From contig NZ_JACXZC010000026.1 of NCBI RefSeq assembly GCF_020281205.1, forward strand, positions 1-44,665: a stretch of DNA of 44,665 nt. The letters are read 5' to 3'. Shown here in pieces: positions 8,145-16,230 of the stretch. The notes below the pieces were generated by a model. The model was not told the DNA's origin, searched no databases, and saw only the letters and a list, made by a program, of their open reading frames with translations. Numbering within the stretch: the stretch's first letter is position 1; every line of letters begins with the position of its first letter. The stretch is from Empedobacter stercoris (GTDB lineage: Bacteria > Bacteroidota > Bacteroidia > Flavobacteriales > Weeksellaceae). The translations under genes were made by a program, and so were the position numbers.

Positions 8145-9674
8145 ATGCCTTTTTCAAACCTTATAAATACGAACTCTAAACTGAATATTAAGAGTGAAAT
8201 TTTGGCTGGATTAACTGTTGCAATGACCATGATTCCAGAATCGCTCTCTTTTGCTATTTTAGCAGGTTTATCACCTTTAATTGGTCTTTATGGAGCCTTT
8301 ATTATGGGAATTGTAACTTCAATTTTTGGAGGTCGACCAGCAATGGTTTCAGGAGGAGCAGGAGCGACGGTTATTACGCTAATTGCGTTAAATGCGACTT
8401 ATGGTGAACAATATATTTTTGCAGCAGTAGCATTGGCAGGTGTTTTTCAACTAATAGTGGGTATTTTTAAACTTGGAAGATTTGTTCGTTTAATTCCTCA
8501 ACCTGTTATGTATGGTTTTCTAAACGGTTTGGCAATCGTGATCTTTATGTCACAAATCGAACAATTCAAATCAACATCAGAAGGGGGTACGCATTGGTTA
8601 TTAGGTACGTCTCTTTATATAATGTTAGGATTAACGTTTATCACCATTTTAATTGTTTACTTTTTTCCGAAAATAACTAAAGTAATTCCTGCTTCATTGG
8701 TTGCAATTCTGATCACTTTTTTGTTGGTTTTAGGTTTTCAAATTGATACTAAAATGGTAGGTGATATAGCAACCATCAAAGGAGAATTACCTGTTTTTCA
8801 TATTCCAAGTGTTCCATTAACTTTAGAAACCTTTAAGATTATTTTACCGTATTCGATTATTATGGGATCGGTAGGATTGATAGAAACTTTACTTACACTA
8901 ACGTTAGTTGATGAGGTGACAGAAAGCAAAGGGAACTCGAATAAAGAATGCATGGCGCAAGGTATTGCTAATATGACCAATGGATTTTTTGGAGGGATGG
9001 GGGGATGCGCAATGATTGCACAAACTTTTGTCAATCTTGATGCAGGTTCACGATCTCGACTTGGCCCAGCAATAGGAGCAATAACAATCTTGGTTATTAT
9101 TTTGGTTGGATCGCCAATTATAGAAAAAATTCCGATGGCAGCTTTAGTTGGCGTGATGATGATGGTAGCAATTTCAACATTTAAATGGGGATTTTTTAAA
9201 TTAATTACAAAAATGCCTAAATCAGATATTTTTGTAAGTGTTTTAGTTGCACTTATAACTGTTGTTCTTCATAATCTTGCTTTAGCTGTTTTTGTTGGAG
9301 TCATTGTTTCTGCTTTGGTTTTTGCTTGGGATAATGCGAAACGAATAAGAGCCAGAAAATCTATCGATGACAATGGTCGTAAAATTTATGAAATATATGG
9401 TCCACTTTTCTTTGGTTCTGCATCTACTTTTTTAGATAAATTTGATATCATAAATGATCCAAATGAAATTGTTATTGATTTGAAAGAGAGTAGAATAGTG
9501 GATATGAGTGCAATAAATGCTTTAGATACAATTACTTTTAAATATACACAACAAAATAAAAAAGTTATTTTGCGTCATTTAAGTAAAGATTCTATATTAC
9601 TATTAGATCAAGCGAAAGGTGTGATAGAAGTTAATATAGAAGAAGATCCAACGTACAAAGTGATGCCGAAATAA
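8145..9674 (+). CDS. SulP family anion transporter with STAS domain
   Basis: A 509-aa protein from the chosen ATG (MPFSNLINTN). It belongs to SulP (SLC26), inner-membrane sulfate, bicarbonate or other anion transporters. The membrane domain starts 'EILAGLTVAMTMIPESLSFA', the classic SulP signature, and runs to about residue 390. A C-terminal STAS domain follows ('VIDLKESRIVDMSAINAL'), which regulates transport. The substrate cannot be read from the sequence; bicarbonate and sulfate are both common. It is a single-gene unit ending in a terminator shared with the convergent DinB-like gene. Confidence 0.9.
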   Translation: MPFSNLINTNSKLNIKSEILAGLTVAMTMIPESLSFAILAGLSPLIGLYGAFIMGIVTSIFGGRPAMVSGGAGATVITLIALNATYGEQYIFAAVALAGVFQLIVGIFKLGRFVRLIPQPVMYGFLNGLAIVIFMSQIEQFKSTSEGGTHWLLGTSLYIMLGLTFITILIVYFFPKITKVIPASLVAILITFLLVLGFQIDTKMVGDIATIKGELPVFHIPSVPLTLETFKIILPYSIIMGSVGLIETLLTLTLVDEVTESKGNSNKECMAQGIANMTNGFFGGMGGCAMIAQTFVNLDAGSRSRLGPAIGAITILVIILVGSPIIEKIPMAALVGVMMMVAISTFKWGFFKLITKMPKSDIFVSVLVALITVVLHNLALAVFVGVIVSALVFAWDNAKRIRARKSIDDNGRKIYEIYGPLFFGSASTFLDKFDIINDPNEIVIDLKESRIVDMSAINALDTITFKYTQQNKKVILRHLSKDSILLLDQAKGVIEVNIEEDPTYKVMPK

Positions 9675-9677
9675 AAA

Positions 9678-9698
9678 GACAGCTTTATAAAAGCTGTC
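9678..9698. terminator. Terminator between SulP and DinB-like genes
   Basis: GACAGCTTT and AAAGCTGTC form a perfect 9-bp stem with a 3-nt loop. The T run (TTTTTA) is on the minus-strand side, so it mainly ends the DinB-like transcript. Confidence 0.75.
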
Positions 9699-9703
9699 AG
9701 ATG

Positions 9704-10195
9704 TTATAAATATCGTCCGTTAATTACATTCATATGGTGAATAGAATGACCAGCCATTACAAAACCAATTTTTTCGACAGAAAATTCTCGATCACCAACT
9801 TTTCCAATCCTATTTAAGGTTTCATCGTCAAAAGATTTGAATTGAAAATACGTAGCTTTCATCAAATTCGTCCATTCTTTGATCAATTCTTCTGGTTTTC
9901 GACTTTTTGCGTTAGAAGTCAAAACGTAGGCATTTTCATCAAAAAAATTTAATGTCTGAGCATCTTCTCTCGCAATATGCTGAGCACGATATGAAAAAAT
10001 ACGTTCACAATCAATGCAATGTTGTATCATTTCCTTTATTGTCCATTTTTCCTCAGCATAAGCATAATCCCACTTATTTAATTCGGTAACAATTGTTAAG
10101 GTTTTTTTGATATCAGCAATTCTTGTTTGTAAAGCATCTACGACTTCTATTCCATCATAAATAGAAGTATAATTTTCATGGTTTATTGTATTCAT
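9704..10195 (-). CDS. DinB-superfamily protein
   Basis: A 163-aa four-helix-bundle protein of the DinB/YfiT type. These are metal-binding enzymes, some of which transfer bacillithiol or other thiols, but many have no known substrate. The likely metal triad is H59 (IQHCIDCERIF) plus H150 and H154 (GHSIHHMNVI). 'EEKWTIKEMIQHCIDCERIF' and the C-terminal 'AGHSIHHMNVINGRY' are the usual family landmarks. It is monocistronic and convergent with the SulP gene. Confidence 0.88.
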   Translation of the reverse strand: MNTINHENYTSIYDGIEVVDALQTRIADIKKTLTIVTELNKWDYAYAEEKWTIKEMIQHCIDCERIFSYRAQHIAREDAQTLNFFDENAYVLTSNAKSRKPEELIKEWTNLMKATYFQFKSFDDETLNRIGKVGDREFSVEKIGFVMAGHSIHHMNVINGRYL

Positions 10196-10344
10196 TTTTT
10201 TGTAATTTTTTACAATTTAAGCATTATTAAAATGACTTATTTTAAGTATTTGTTAAAATTTATGCTACATTTTTTTGAAATTAATTTTAAATCTAATAAA
10301 AAAATAAGATTCTTATAGATATCTAAAATCTTGCATTTGATAAG

Positions 10345-10375
10345 TTTCTTTTCCGAAAAAACGTTGCTATGTTTG
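10345..10375 (+). promoter_or_regulatory. Promoter of the acyl-CoA synthetase gene
   Basis: TTTC at 10345-10348 (one mismatch to TTTG) and TATGTTTG at 10368-10375 are 19 nt apart. The promoter lies 37 nt before the ATG. The rest of the 217-nt gap (10196-10412) is AT-rich with no gene seen. Confidence 0.6.
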
Positions 10376-10412
10376 AGAGTAAAGTAATTTTTAAAATAAA
10401 GAATATAAATAG

Positions 10413-12053
10413 ATGATAGCGAACTTATCATACTCAAGCGGTGCTTCTAAATATCCTCTATTGGGAGAAACAATTGGAGAAAATTTACGCAATACTGTCG
10501 CAAAATATCCTCAGCAAGAGGCATTGGTTTGCGTTGATCAAAATTACCGTGCGACCTATACAGAGTTTTATTCTCAAACAGAACAAATTGCTAAATCATT
10601 AATTGCAATTGGCCTAAAAAAAGGTGATCGTGTTGGAATTTGGGCACCTAATCGCGCCGAATGGACATTATTGCAGTATGCAACTGCTCGTGTCGGAATG
10701 ATTCTCGTTAACCTTAATCCTGCATACAGAGAAAATGAACTTGAATTTGTTTTAAATCAAGCCGAAATTTCAGCTGTTTTTGCAGCTTTAAGTTTCAAAT
10801 CAAGTCAATATAAAATCATGTTGAACAATGTGAAGCAAAATGCTAAAATGTTAGAACATATTATCATTTTTGAAGAAAATTGGAATGATTTTTTAGAACA
10901 AGGTGAAGAAATATCAACATCCGAAATTCATCAAATCGAACAATCCGTACAGTTTGATGATGCAGTTAATATTCAGTATACTTCTGGTACAACAGGTTTT
11001 CCGAAAGGTGTTACTCTAACACATCATAATTTATTGAATAATGGTTTCTTTATTGGAATACGATTAAATTACACACATTTAGATCGTGTATGTATACCAG
11101 TTCCTTTTTATCATTGTTTTGGAATGGTTATCGGAAATATGGCTTGTACTTCTCATGGTGCCTGTATGGTCATCCCATCTGAAAGTTTTGATCCAGAAAA
11201 AACGCTAAATGCTGTAGAAATAGAGAAATGTACTTCTCTTTATGGAGTTCCTACGATGTTTATAGCGGAATTGGAATTGCCAAATTTTGATCGTTTTGAT
11301 TTATCTTCTTTAAGAACTGGCGTAATGGCAGGATCGCCTTGTCCAATTGAAATCATGAAGAAAGTTCAATCCAAAATGAATATGAAAGAAGTGTCTATTT
11401 GTTATGGAATGACGGAAACTTCTCCGGTTTCGACCCAAACAATTATCGGTACCCCTTTAGAAAAACAAGTTTCAACGGTTGGTACAGTTCAAGACCATTT
11501 AGAAATTAAAATTATTGATCCGCAAACAGGTGAAATATTACCTCGTGGCATTGCTGGTGAATTTTGCACTAGAGGTTATTCAGTTATGCAAAAATATTGG
11601 AATAATCCAGAAGCAACTGCTCAAGTGATAGATGAAAATAACTGGTTGCATACCGGAGATTTAGCGACGATGGATGTCGATGGTTATATTAATATTACAG
11701 GAAGAATTAAAGATATTATTATTAGAGGTGGTGAAAATATTTCACCTAAAGAGATCGAAGACTTTTTGTATGAACACGAAGCAATTTCGGATGTTCAAAT
11801 TATTGGAGTTCCAAGTATTAAATATGGTGAAGAAGTGATGGCATGGGTAAAAGTGAAAGAAGGTATAACAGTAACAGAAGATGAACTAAAAGAATACTGT
11901 TTATCAATTGCACATTTTAAACGTCCAAAATTTTGGAAATTTGTAACTGAATTTCCAATGACAATATCTGGTAAAATCAGAAAAATAGAAATGCGTGAAG
12001 TCTCAATTCGAGAATTAAACCTAGAAACCGCTCAAAAAGTAAAAACATCTTAA
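10413..12053 (+). CDS. Long/medium-chain acyl-CoA synthetase (AMP-forming)
   Basis: A 546-aa protein of the ANL superfamily. It activates a carboxylic acid, most likely a fatty acid, with ATP and CoA. Landmarks in order: P-loop YTSGTTGFPKGV near residue 190, YGMTETSP (A5 motif) near 330, HTGDL near 415, hinge GRIKDIIIRGGENISP near 430-445, and the catalytic lysine in SGKIRKIEMRE near 525. The length and the GYSVMQKYWNNP stretch fit FadD/ACSF2-type enzymes better than acetyl-CoA synthetase. Chain-length preference cannot be read. It has its own promoter and a weak terminator. Confidence 0.88.
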   Translation: MIANLSYSSGASKYPLLGETIGENLRNTVAKYPQQEALVCVDQNYRATYTEFYSQTEQIAKSLIAIGLKKGDRVGIWAPNRAEWTLLQYATARVGMILVNLNPAYRENELEFVLNQAEISAVFAALSFKSSQYKIMLNNVKQNAKMLEHIIIFEENWNDFLEQGEEISTSEIHQIEQSVQFDDAVNIQYTSGTTGFPKGVTLTHHNLLNNGFFIGIRLNYTHLDRVCIPVPFYHCFGMVIGNMACTSHGACMVIPSESFDPEKTLNAVEIEKCTSLYGVPTMFIAELELPNFDRFDLSSLRTGVMAGSPCPIEIMKKVQSKMNMKEVSICYGMTETSPVSTQTIIGTPLEKQVSTVGTVQDHLEIKIIDPQTGEILPRGIAGEFCTRGYSVMQKYWNNPEATAQVIDENNWLHTGDLATMDVDGYINITGRIKDIIIRGGENISPKEIEDFLYEHEAISDVQIIGVPSIKYGEEVMAWVKVKEGITVTEDELKEYCLSIAHFKRPKFWKFVTEFPMTISGKIRKIEMREVSIRELNLETAQKVKTS

Positions 12054-12077
12054 AAATCATTAAAAAGAAATAAAAGT

Positions 12078-12124
12078 AGACTCAAGAATAATAATTTCAG
12101 TTATCTTTGAGTCTATTTAATTTT
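12078..12124 (+). terminator. Probable terminator after the acyl-CoA synthetase gene
   Basis: AGACTCAA (12078-12085) and TTGAGTCT (12107-12114) can pair around a 21-nt loop, followed by ATTTAATTTT. The loop is long, so it may be weak. It overlaps the promoter of the next gene. Confidence 0.45.
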
Positions 12125-12125
12125 G
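12095..12125 (+). promoter_or_regulatory. Promoter of the NtrC-type regulator gene
   Basis: TTTC (12095-12098) and TAATTTTG (12118-12125) are 19 nt apart, the same layout as the acyl-CoA synthetase promoter. It lies 23 nt before the ATG. Confidence 0.55.
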
Positions 12126-12148
12126 TATAAAAATAAACGATATTAACG

Positions 12149-13318
12149 ATGTCAAATATCTTATTAATCGAGGATGAACAGGCTATCCGAAATGTTTTGA
12201 AAAGTATCCTAATGGACGAAAATCCGAAATGGAAAGTTGATGAAGCAGAAAACGGAGTGGTTGGAATTGAAAAAATAAAAGAAAAAGAGTACGACTTAAT
12301 TATAAGTGATATTAAAATGCCATTGAAAGATGGGATGGAGGTTCTTTCGGAAGCGATGGAATACAATCCTGATTTAACAATGGTAATGATCACTGGACAT
12401 GGTGACGTGGATTTGGCTGTAGACGCAATAAAGAAAGGTGCCTATGATTTTATATCAAAACCACCAGATTTAAATAAATTATTAACCACTGTTCGCAATG
12501 CCTTAGATCGTAAATCGTTATTGTCTACGAACAAAGAATTAAAGAAAGAAAATAAAGCATTAAAGAAAAAAGTAGCAAAAAAATATGAAATGATTGGTGA
12601 AGCTCCAGCCATTGCTGAAGTAAAACAAATTATTGATAAAGTAGCTGCTACAGATGCTCGTGTACTTATTCTTGGACCAAATGGAACAGGAAAAGAATTA
12701 GTTGCTCATCATTTACATGAAAAAAGTGACCGTAGTGTTAAACCTTTAGTTGAAGTGAATTGTGCTGCGATTCCTGCAGAATTAATAGAAAGCGAATTAT
12801 TTGGACATGTAAAAGGTTCGTTTACAGGTGCTGTTAAAGATAAACAAGGAAAATTTGAATTAGCAAACGAAGGTACAATTTTCTTAGATGAAATAGGGGA
12901 TATGAGTCTTTCTGCACAGGCCAAAGTTTTGCGAGCGTTGCAAGAAGGAAAGGTTTCACCAGTTGGTTCTGAAAAGGAAATTAATGTAAATGTTCGTGTA
13001 ATTGCAGCAACGAATAAAGACTTACGTAAAGAGATTGAAGAAGGTCGCTTTCGCGAAGATTTATACCATCGTTTGGCTGTTATTATTATTAATGTTCCTG
13101 CTCTTAATGACCGCAAGGATGATATCCCATTATTGGTAGAACATTTTATAACAGACACAACAAGTCAAAAATCTTTTGATAAATCGGCTTACGATGCTTT
13201 AAAAGAATTGGATTGGACAGGAAACATACGCGAGTTGAGAAATGTTGTTGAACGATTATTAATTCTCGGAGATGATCCAATTTCAAGAAAAGATGTTGAA
13301 CAATTTGTTAAAAAATAA
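12149..13318 (+). CDS. NtrC-type response regulator without DNA-binding domain
   Basis: A 389-aa protein. A receiver domain (1-120) has phospho-acceptor D54 (IISDIKMP) and conserved K104 (FISKPP). A basic coiled linker (123-146) leads to a sigma-54 activator AAA+ domain with Walker A GPNGTGK (176-182), the loop GSFTGA (223-228, usually GAFTGA), Walker B TIFLDEIGD (243-251) and the arginine stretch REDLYHRL. The protein stops just after the AAA+ lid (WTGNIRELRNVVERL ... VEQFVKK), so the usual C-terminal Fis-type helix-turn-helix is missing. No histidine kinase is adjacent. Two lipoprotein genes follow within 10 nt and are probably co-transcribed. Confidence 0.9.
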   Translation: MSNILLIEDEQAIRNVLKSILMDENPKWKVDEAENGVVGIEKIKEKEYDLIISDIKMPLKDGMEVLSEAMEYNPDLTMVMITGHGDVDLAVDAIKKGAYDFISKPPDLNKLLTTVRNALDRKSLLSTNKELKKENKALKKKVAKKYEMIGEAPAIAEVKQIIDKVAATDARVLILGPNGTGKELVAHHLHEKSDRSVKPLVEVNCAAIPAELIESELFGHVKGSFTGAVKDKQGKFELANEGTIFLDEIGDMSLSAQAKVLRALQEGKVSPVGSEKEINVNVRVIAATNKDLRKEIEEGRFREDLYHRLAVIIINVPALNDRKDDIPLLVEHFITDTTSQKSFDKSAYDALKELDWTGNIRELRNVVERLLILGDDPISRKDVEQFVKK

Positions 13319-13327
13319 ACTGTTTTC

Positions 13328-13756
13328 ATGACAAGAAATGTTCTTTTTCTAATAGCTTTTATTTTTTTGATGTTTTCGTGTAAGAATGAAAAAACAGAAA
13401 TAGACAAAAGTTCTGATGGTTTGTCGCATGAAGACGTATTGTCATTAGAAAAAAGTTCTGTCTTTACGAATGAAACGCTCGTTTACAAAGGAATTTTTGA
13501 AGGGAATTACTATGGTGATAAAATCATCTTGAAATTGACTGAAAAATCATTTTTAGTAGAGTACAAAGGTCAATCGTTTGAAGGAGAATTGTTTAAAAAA
13601 GATGATGGTTCTTTAATAGAACTCGCGCCTAAAAAGAAAAAATTACCTTTTCAGTTTTTACGTTGGTCAGATAATTCAGAAATCATGATTCTAAATGAAG
13701 ATGGAATGGCAGACGATAATGGCGAAAATTATTTAACTAGAATTTCAGAAAAATGA
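13328..13756 (+). CDS. Small lipoprotein, NlpE-like
   Basis: A 142-aa protein with a lipoprotein signal peptide (hydrophobic 4-16, lipobox LMFSC, lipidated C18). The mature part contains 'YKGIFEGNYYGDKIILKLTEKSF', similar in pattern to the small beta-barrel of NlpE-N-like copper-resistance/envelope-stress lipoproteins, although the CxxC metal pair of E. coli NlpE is not seen. It begins 9 nt after the NtrC-type regulator gene and overlaps the next lipoprotein gene by 4 nt (ATGA). An envelope-sensing role is inference only. Confidence 0.75.
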   Translation: MTRNVLFLIAFIFLMFSCKNEKTEIDKSSDGLSHEDVLSLEKSSVFTNETLVYKGIFEGNYYGDKIILKLTEKSFLVEYKGQSFEGELFKKDDGSLIELAPKKKKLPFQFLRWSDNSEIMILNEDGMADDNGENYLTRISEK

Positions 13757-14268
13757 AAATAATATTTACGTGGATTTTCAGTGTTTTAATATTAACTAAT
13801 TTGGTGAGTTGTAATTCAAATTCATCAAATAAAAATGATGAATTAGGAAAACGATTTTTCGAAAATTACTCTACTCGTGCCGATTATAAAAAAATGTTGT
13901 CTTTTTATAATGATAGTTTGGTATACGAAAATGTAGCCCAATATTCGGGCGCATCTACAGTTGATCCTCGCTATCTTTTGAATGAAATTGTGCGTTGGAA
14001 TGATACGACTATGCAGTATGAGAACAACCAACTGTTGGAAGTAAAAGAATTATTTTCAAATGATTCGATGATTATTGCCAATGGAGAATTTTCTGCTTAC
14101 ACCTATAATGGAATGAATTTTCCTTCGATGAAGTTTACCACTTTTTTATATTTGGACGAAAATTCAAAAATAAAAAAACAAGTAGATTGGTTCAATTATC
14201 CAATCGAAGATATTATTGAGTTGTATCAATTGCAACAAAGTCAACAAAAAATAAAATTAGATCAATAA
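13753..14268 (+). CDS. Lipoprotein of unknown function
   Basis: A 171-aa protein. The signal peptide ends in the lipobox NLVSC with lipidated C20, followed by an Asn/Ser linker. The mature domain ('GKRFFENYSTRADYKKMLSFYNDSLVYEN ... FTTFLYLDENSKIKKQVDWFNYP') has the helix-then-curved-sheet look of an NTF2/SnoaL-like fold. I call that a resemblance only. It is translationally coupled to the preceding lipoprotein through an ATGA overlap and ends at a strong terminator. Confidence 0.75.
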   Translation: MKIIFTWIFSVLILTNLVSCNSNSSNKNDELGKRFFENYSTRADYKKMLSFYNDSLVYENVAQYSGASTVDPRYLLNEIVRWNDTTMQYENNQLLEVKELFSNDSMIIANGEFSAYTYNGMNFPSMKFTTFLYLDENSKIKKQVDWFNYPIEDIIELYQLQQSQQKIKLDQ

Positions 14269-14278
14269 TAATCAAATA

Positions 14279-14310
14279 AAAATCCAGTTAACGATTTAAC
14301 TGGATTTTTT
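14279..14310 (+). terminator. Terminator after the lipoprotein operon
   Basis: AATCCAGTTAA (14281-14291) and TTAACTGGATT (14296-14306) form an 11-bp stem with loop CGAT, followed by TTTTC. Confidence 0.9.
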
Positions 14311-14420
14311 CTTCAAGATTTATAAAATATATTAGCTAAAAAACGCCATACAACAAACCATTAAAGCTGTTATTCCTGAATAGAAAAGCCCAAAGTATAA
14401 TACGATTTAAACAATTTTTA

Positions 14421-14460
14421 TTAAAAAAAATACCTCTCATAATCGAGAGGTATTTTTGTA
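14421..14460 (-). terminator. Terminator after the first subtilase gene
   Basis: AAATACCTCT and AGAGGTATTT form a 10-bp stem with an 8-nt loop. On the minus strand it is followed by eight T. Between this and the previous terminator (14311-14420) no gene is supported. Confidence 0.88.
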
Positions 14461-14479
14461 TTATACGTTTTATGAAAAA

Positions 14480-16111
14480 TTATTTCAAATTTTTATCTGT
14501 ATAAATCTTTTCAGCTAATTGTACAGCTTTATATGCATCAACAACACCTCCAGTTACAGAAATATCTTTTAATTGATCATTTTTATTGACAGAATCTAAA
14601 ATGATTTGTTTCACTTGTTGTGTTGTCAATTTTGGATAATGTGACCAAACTAATGCTGCAACACCTGCAACAACTGGTGAAGCCATAGAAGTTCCAGAAT
14701 TTGATTTGTATTCACCATCTCTTGTTGGGATTGCTGAGTAAATATCAGAACCTGGAGCAAATACATCTACAGATTTTTTACCGTAATTAGAAAAACTAGA
14801 TTTTAATTCATCTTTATTACTTGTATTCGAACCAACAGTAATCACATTGTTAGAAATTGCTGTACCCGCTTCGTTATAAACCGTAGGAAAATGTATATTC
14901 GTGTCGATGTTTTCGTTATCGTTTCCTGCTGCTTTTATCAATAAAACACCTTTGTCTTGTGCATATTTAAACGCTTCCCAAACTGCTTTTACATCAGGAG
15001 AATACGCTTTCCCAAAAGACATATTCAAGATTTTAGCACCATTGTCAGTCGCATAACGAATAGCGTTTGCAACATCTTTGTCGCGCTCATCACCATTAGG
15101 CACAGTACGAACAGACATTATTTTTACATTTCCTTGTCCAGCAATACCATCTATTCCAATTCCATTACCAGATTTTGCCGCAATAATTCCAGCAACGTGT
15201 GTTCCGTGGTTTGAATCTGGACCGTCTACATCCGAATTTCCATAGTATCTCTCATTCACATTGGCATAATCATCACCAACAATAGGACGAGGATCTAACT
15301 CTGTATTTAAGTTAATTTCTACTTGTTCTTTGTAATATTTCGCACCTTCAGCAATTTCATCACCTACTTTTTTCAAAAACTCTTTCATTGTCTTACCATC
15401 CCAAGCTTCTTTTGGAACCATCGCGAAAATCATCATACCTTGCTGAGCTTCTTTCGATTTTGGTTGAAAGGTAGACATGTTTTTTTCGTCCAAATCCTTT
15501 TCTCCCCATTCAGAAATTAATACTGGAAAACTAACTTTGAAAATTTCATCCATTTGCTGATATTGCATAGCACCTTGTTTAGCTTCAGCTAATTTATTTT
15601 CGAATTCTACTTTTATTTTTTGGTATTCTTCAAATTTTTCAGGGTATTTGGTTTTATTTGAAGCAGCATCGGTACTCGTTTCGAAAAGGTTTTTATATTT
15701 TACAAAAAGACGTGTTAATTCTAATGTATCGCCATCGACGTTTTTACCATCTTTTCCTCCAATAAAATTCCAACCATGCACATCATCAATGTATCCATTT
15801 TTGTCGTCATCTTTTCCATTTCCAGCAATTTCTTTTGCATTGATCCATACATTATCTTTTAAATCTGCATGTGTCACTTCAACACCAGAATCTAAAACTC
15901 CGACAATTAATTGCGATGGTTTACGTTTTTTTGATTCTAAAAATTGAATTGCTTTTTGTGTATTAACACCATAAACACCACTTTCTTCAAGAGATTCGTG
16001 TTGCCAATATTTTTGGTCAACCTTTGGTAATGGTAATGCAGTAGTTTCTTGTGCGAATGATGCCACACCAATAAACATGGCAACAGATATACTTAATAAG
16101 AATTTTTTCAT
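14480..16111 (-). CDS. Secreted S8 (subtilisin-like) serine protease, copy 1
   Basis: A 543-aa protein from the chosen ATG (MKKFLLSISV). A longer in-frame start at 16159 would put 16 polar residues before the signal peptide and is unlikely. Signal peptide 1-21 ends FAQ. The S8 triad is D74 (GVLDSGVE), H302 (NHGTHVAGI) and S475 (SGTSMASP), with oxyanion N397 (AAGN). About 225 residues separate Asp and His, far more than in subtilisin; the insert is largely helical and charged. There is no obvious C-terminal sorting domain. It is a tandem paralogue of the next subtilase gene upstream. Confidence 0.93.
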   Translation of the reverse strand: MKKFLLSISVAMFIGVASFAQETTALPLPKVDQKYWQHESLEESGVYGVNTQKAIQFLESKKRKPSQLIVGVLDSGVEVTHADLKDNVWINAKEIAGNGKDDDKNGYIDDVHGWNFIGGKDGKNVDGDTLELTRLFVKYKNLFETSTDAASNKTKYPEKFEEYQKIKVEFENKLAEAKQGAMQYQQMDEIFKVSFPVLISEWGEKDLDEKNMSTFQPKSKEAQQGMMIFAMVPKEAWDGKTMKEFLKKVGDEIAEGAKYYKEQVEINLNTELDPRPIVGDDYANVNERYYGNSDVDGPDSNHGTHVAGIIAAKSGNGIGIDGIAGQGNVKIMSVRTVPNGDERDKDVANAIRYATDNGAKILNMSFGKAYSPDVKAVWEAFKYAQDKGVLLIKAAGNDNENIDTNIHFPTVYNEAGTAISNNVITVGSNTSNKDELKSSFSNYGKKSVDVFAPGSDIYSAIPTRDGEYKSNSGTSMASPVVAGVAALVWSHYPKLTTQQVKQIILDSVNKNDQLKDISVTGGVVDAYKAVQLAEKIYTDKNLK

Positions 16112-16183
16112 AATAAATTTTTCTATATATGTCGGATAACAAAGCGAATTGTTACACATTGAGTTTTCGTATTTTGAAAATAC

Positions 16184-16208
16184 AAAAAAGGCTCCAAATT
16201 AGGGAGCC
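16184..16208 (-). terminator. Terminator between the two subtilase genes
   Basis: GGCTCC (16190-16195) and GGAGCC (16203-16208) pair, and on the minus strand a run of six T follows. It ends the copy-2 transcript before copy 1. Confidence 0.75.
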
Positions 16209-16230
16209 ATTTTATAATGTTGTGTTAAAA

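Noticed and set aside
14339-14412. Short hydrophobic minus-strand frame ending in VCCMAFFS
   Set aside because: Only about 24 codons, an upstream stop and no credible start codon; left as intergenic.
14957-15947. Plus-strand open frames opposite the first subtilase gene
   Set aside because: They are antisense frames with cysteine/phenylalanine-rich nonsense composition, opposite a clear protease gene.
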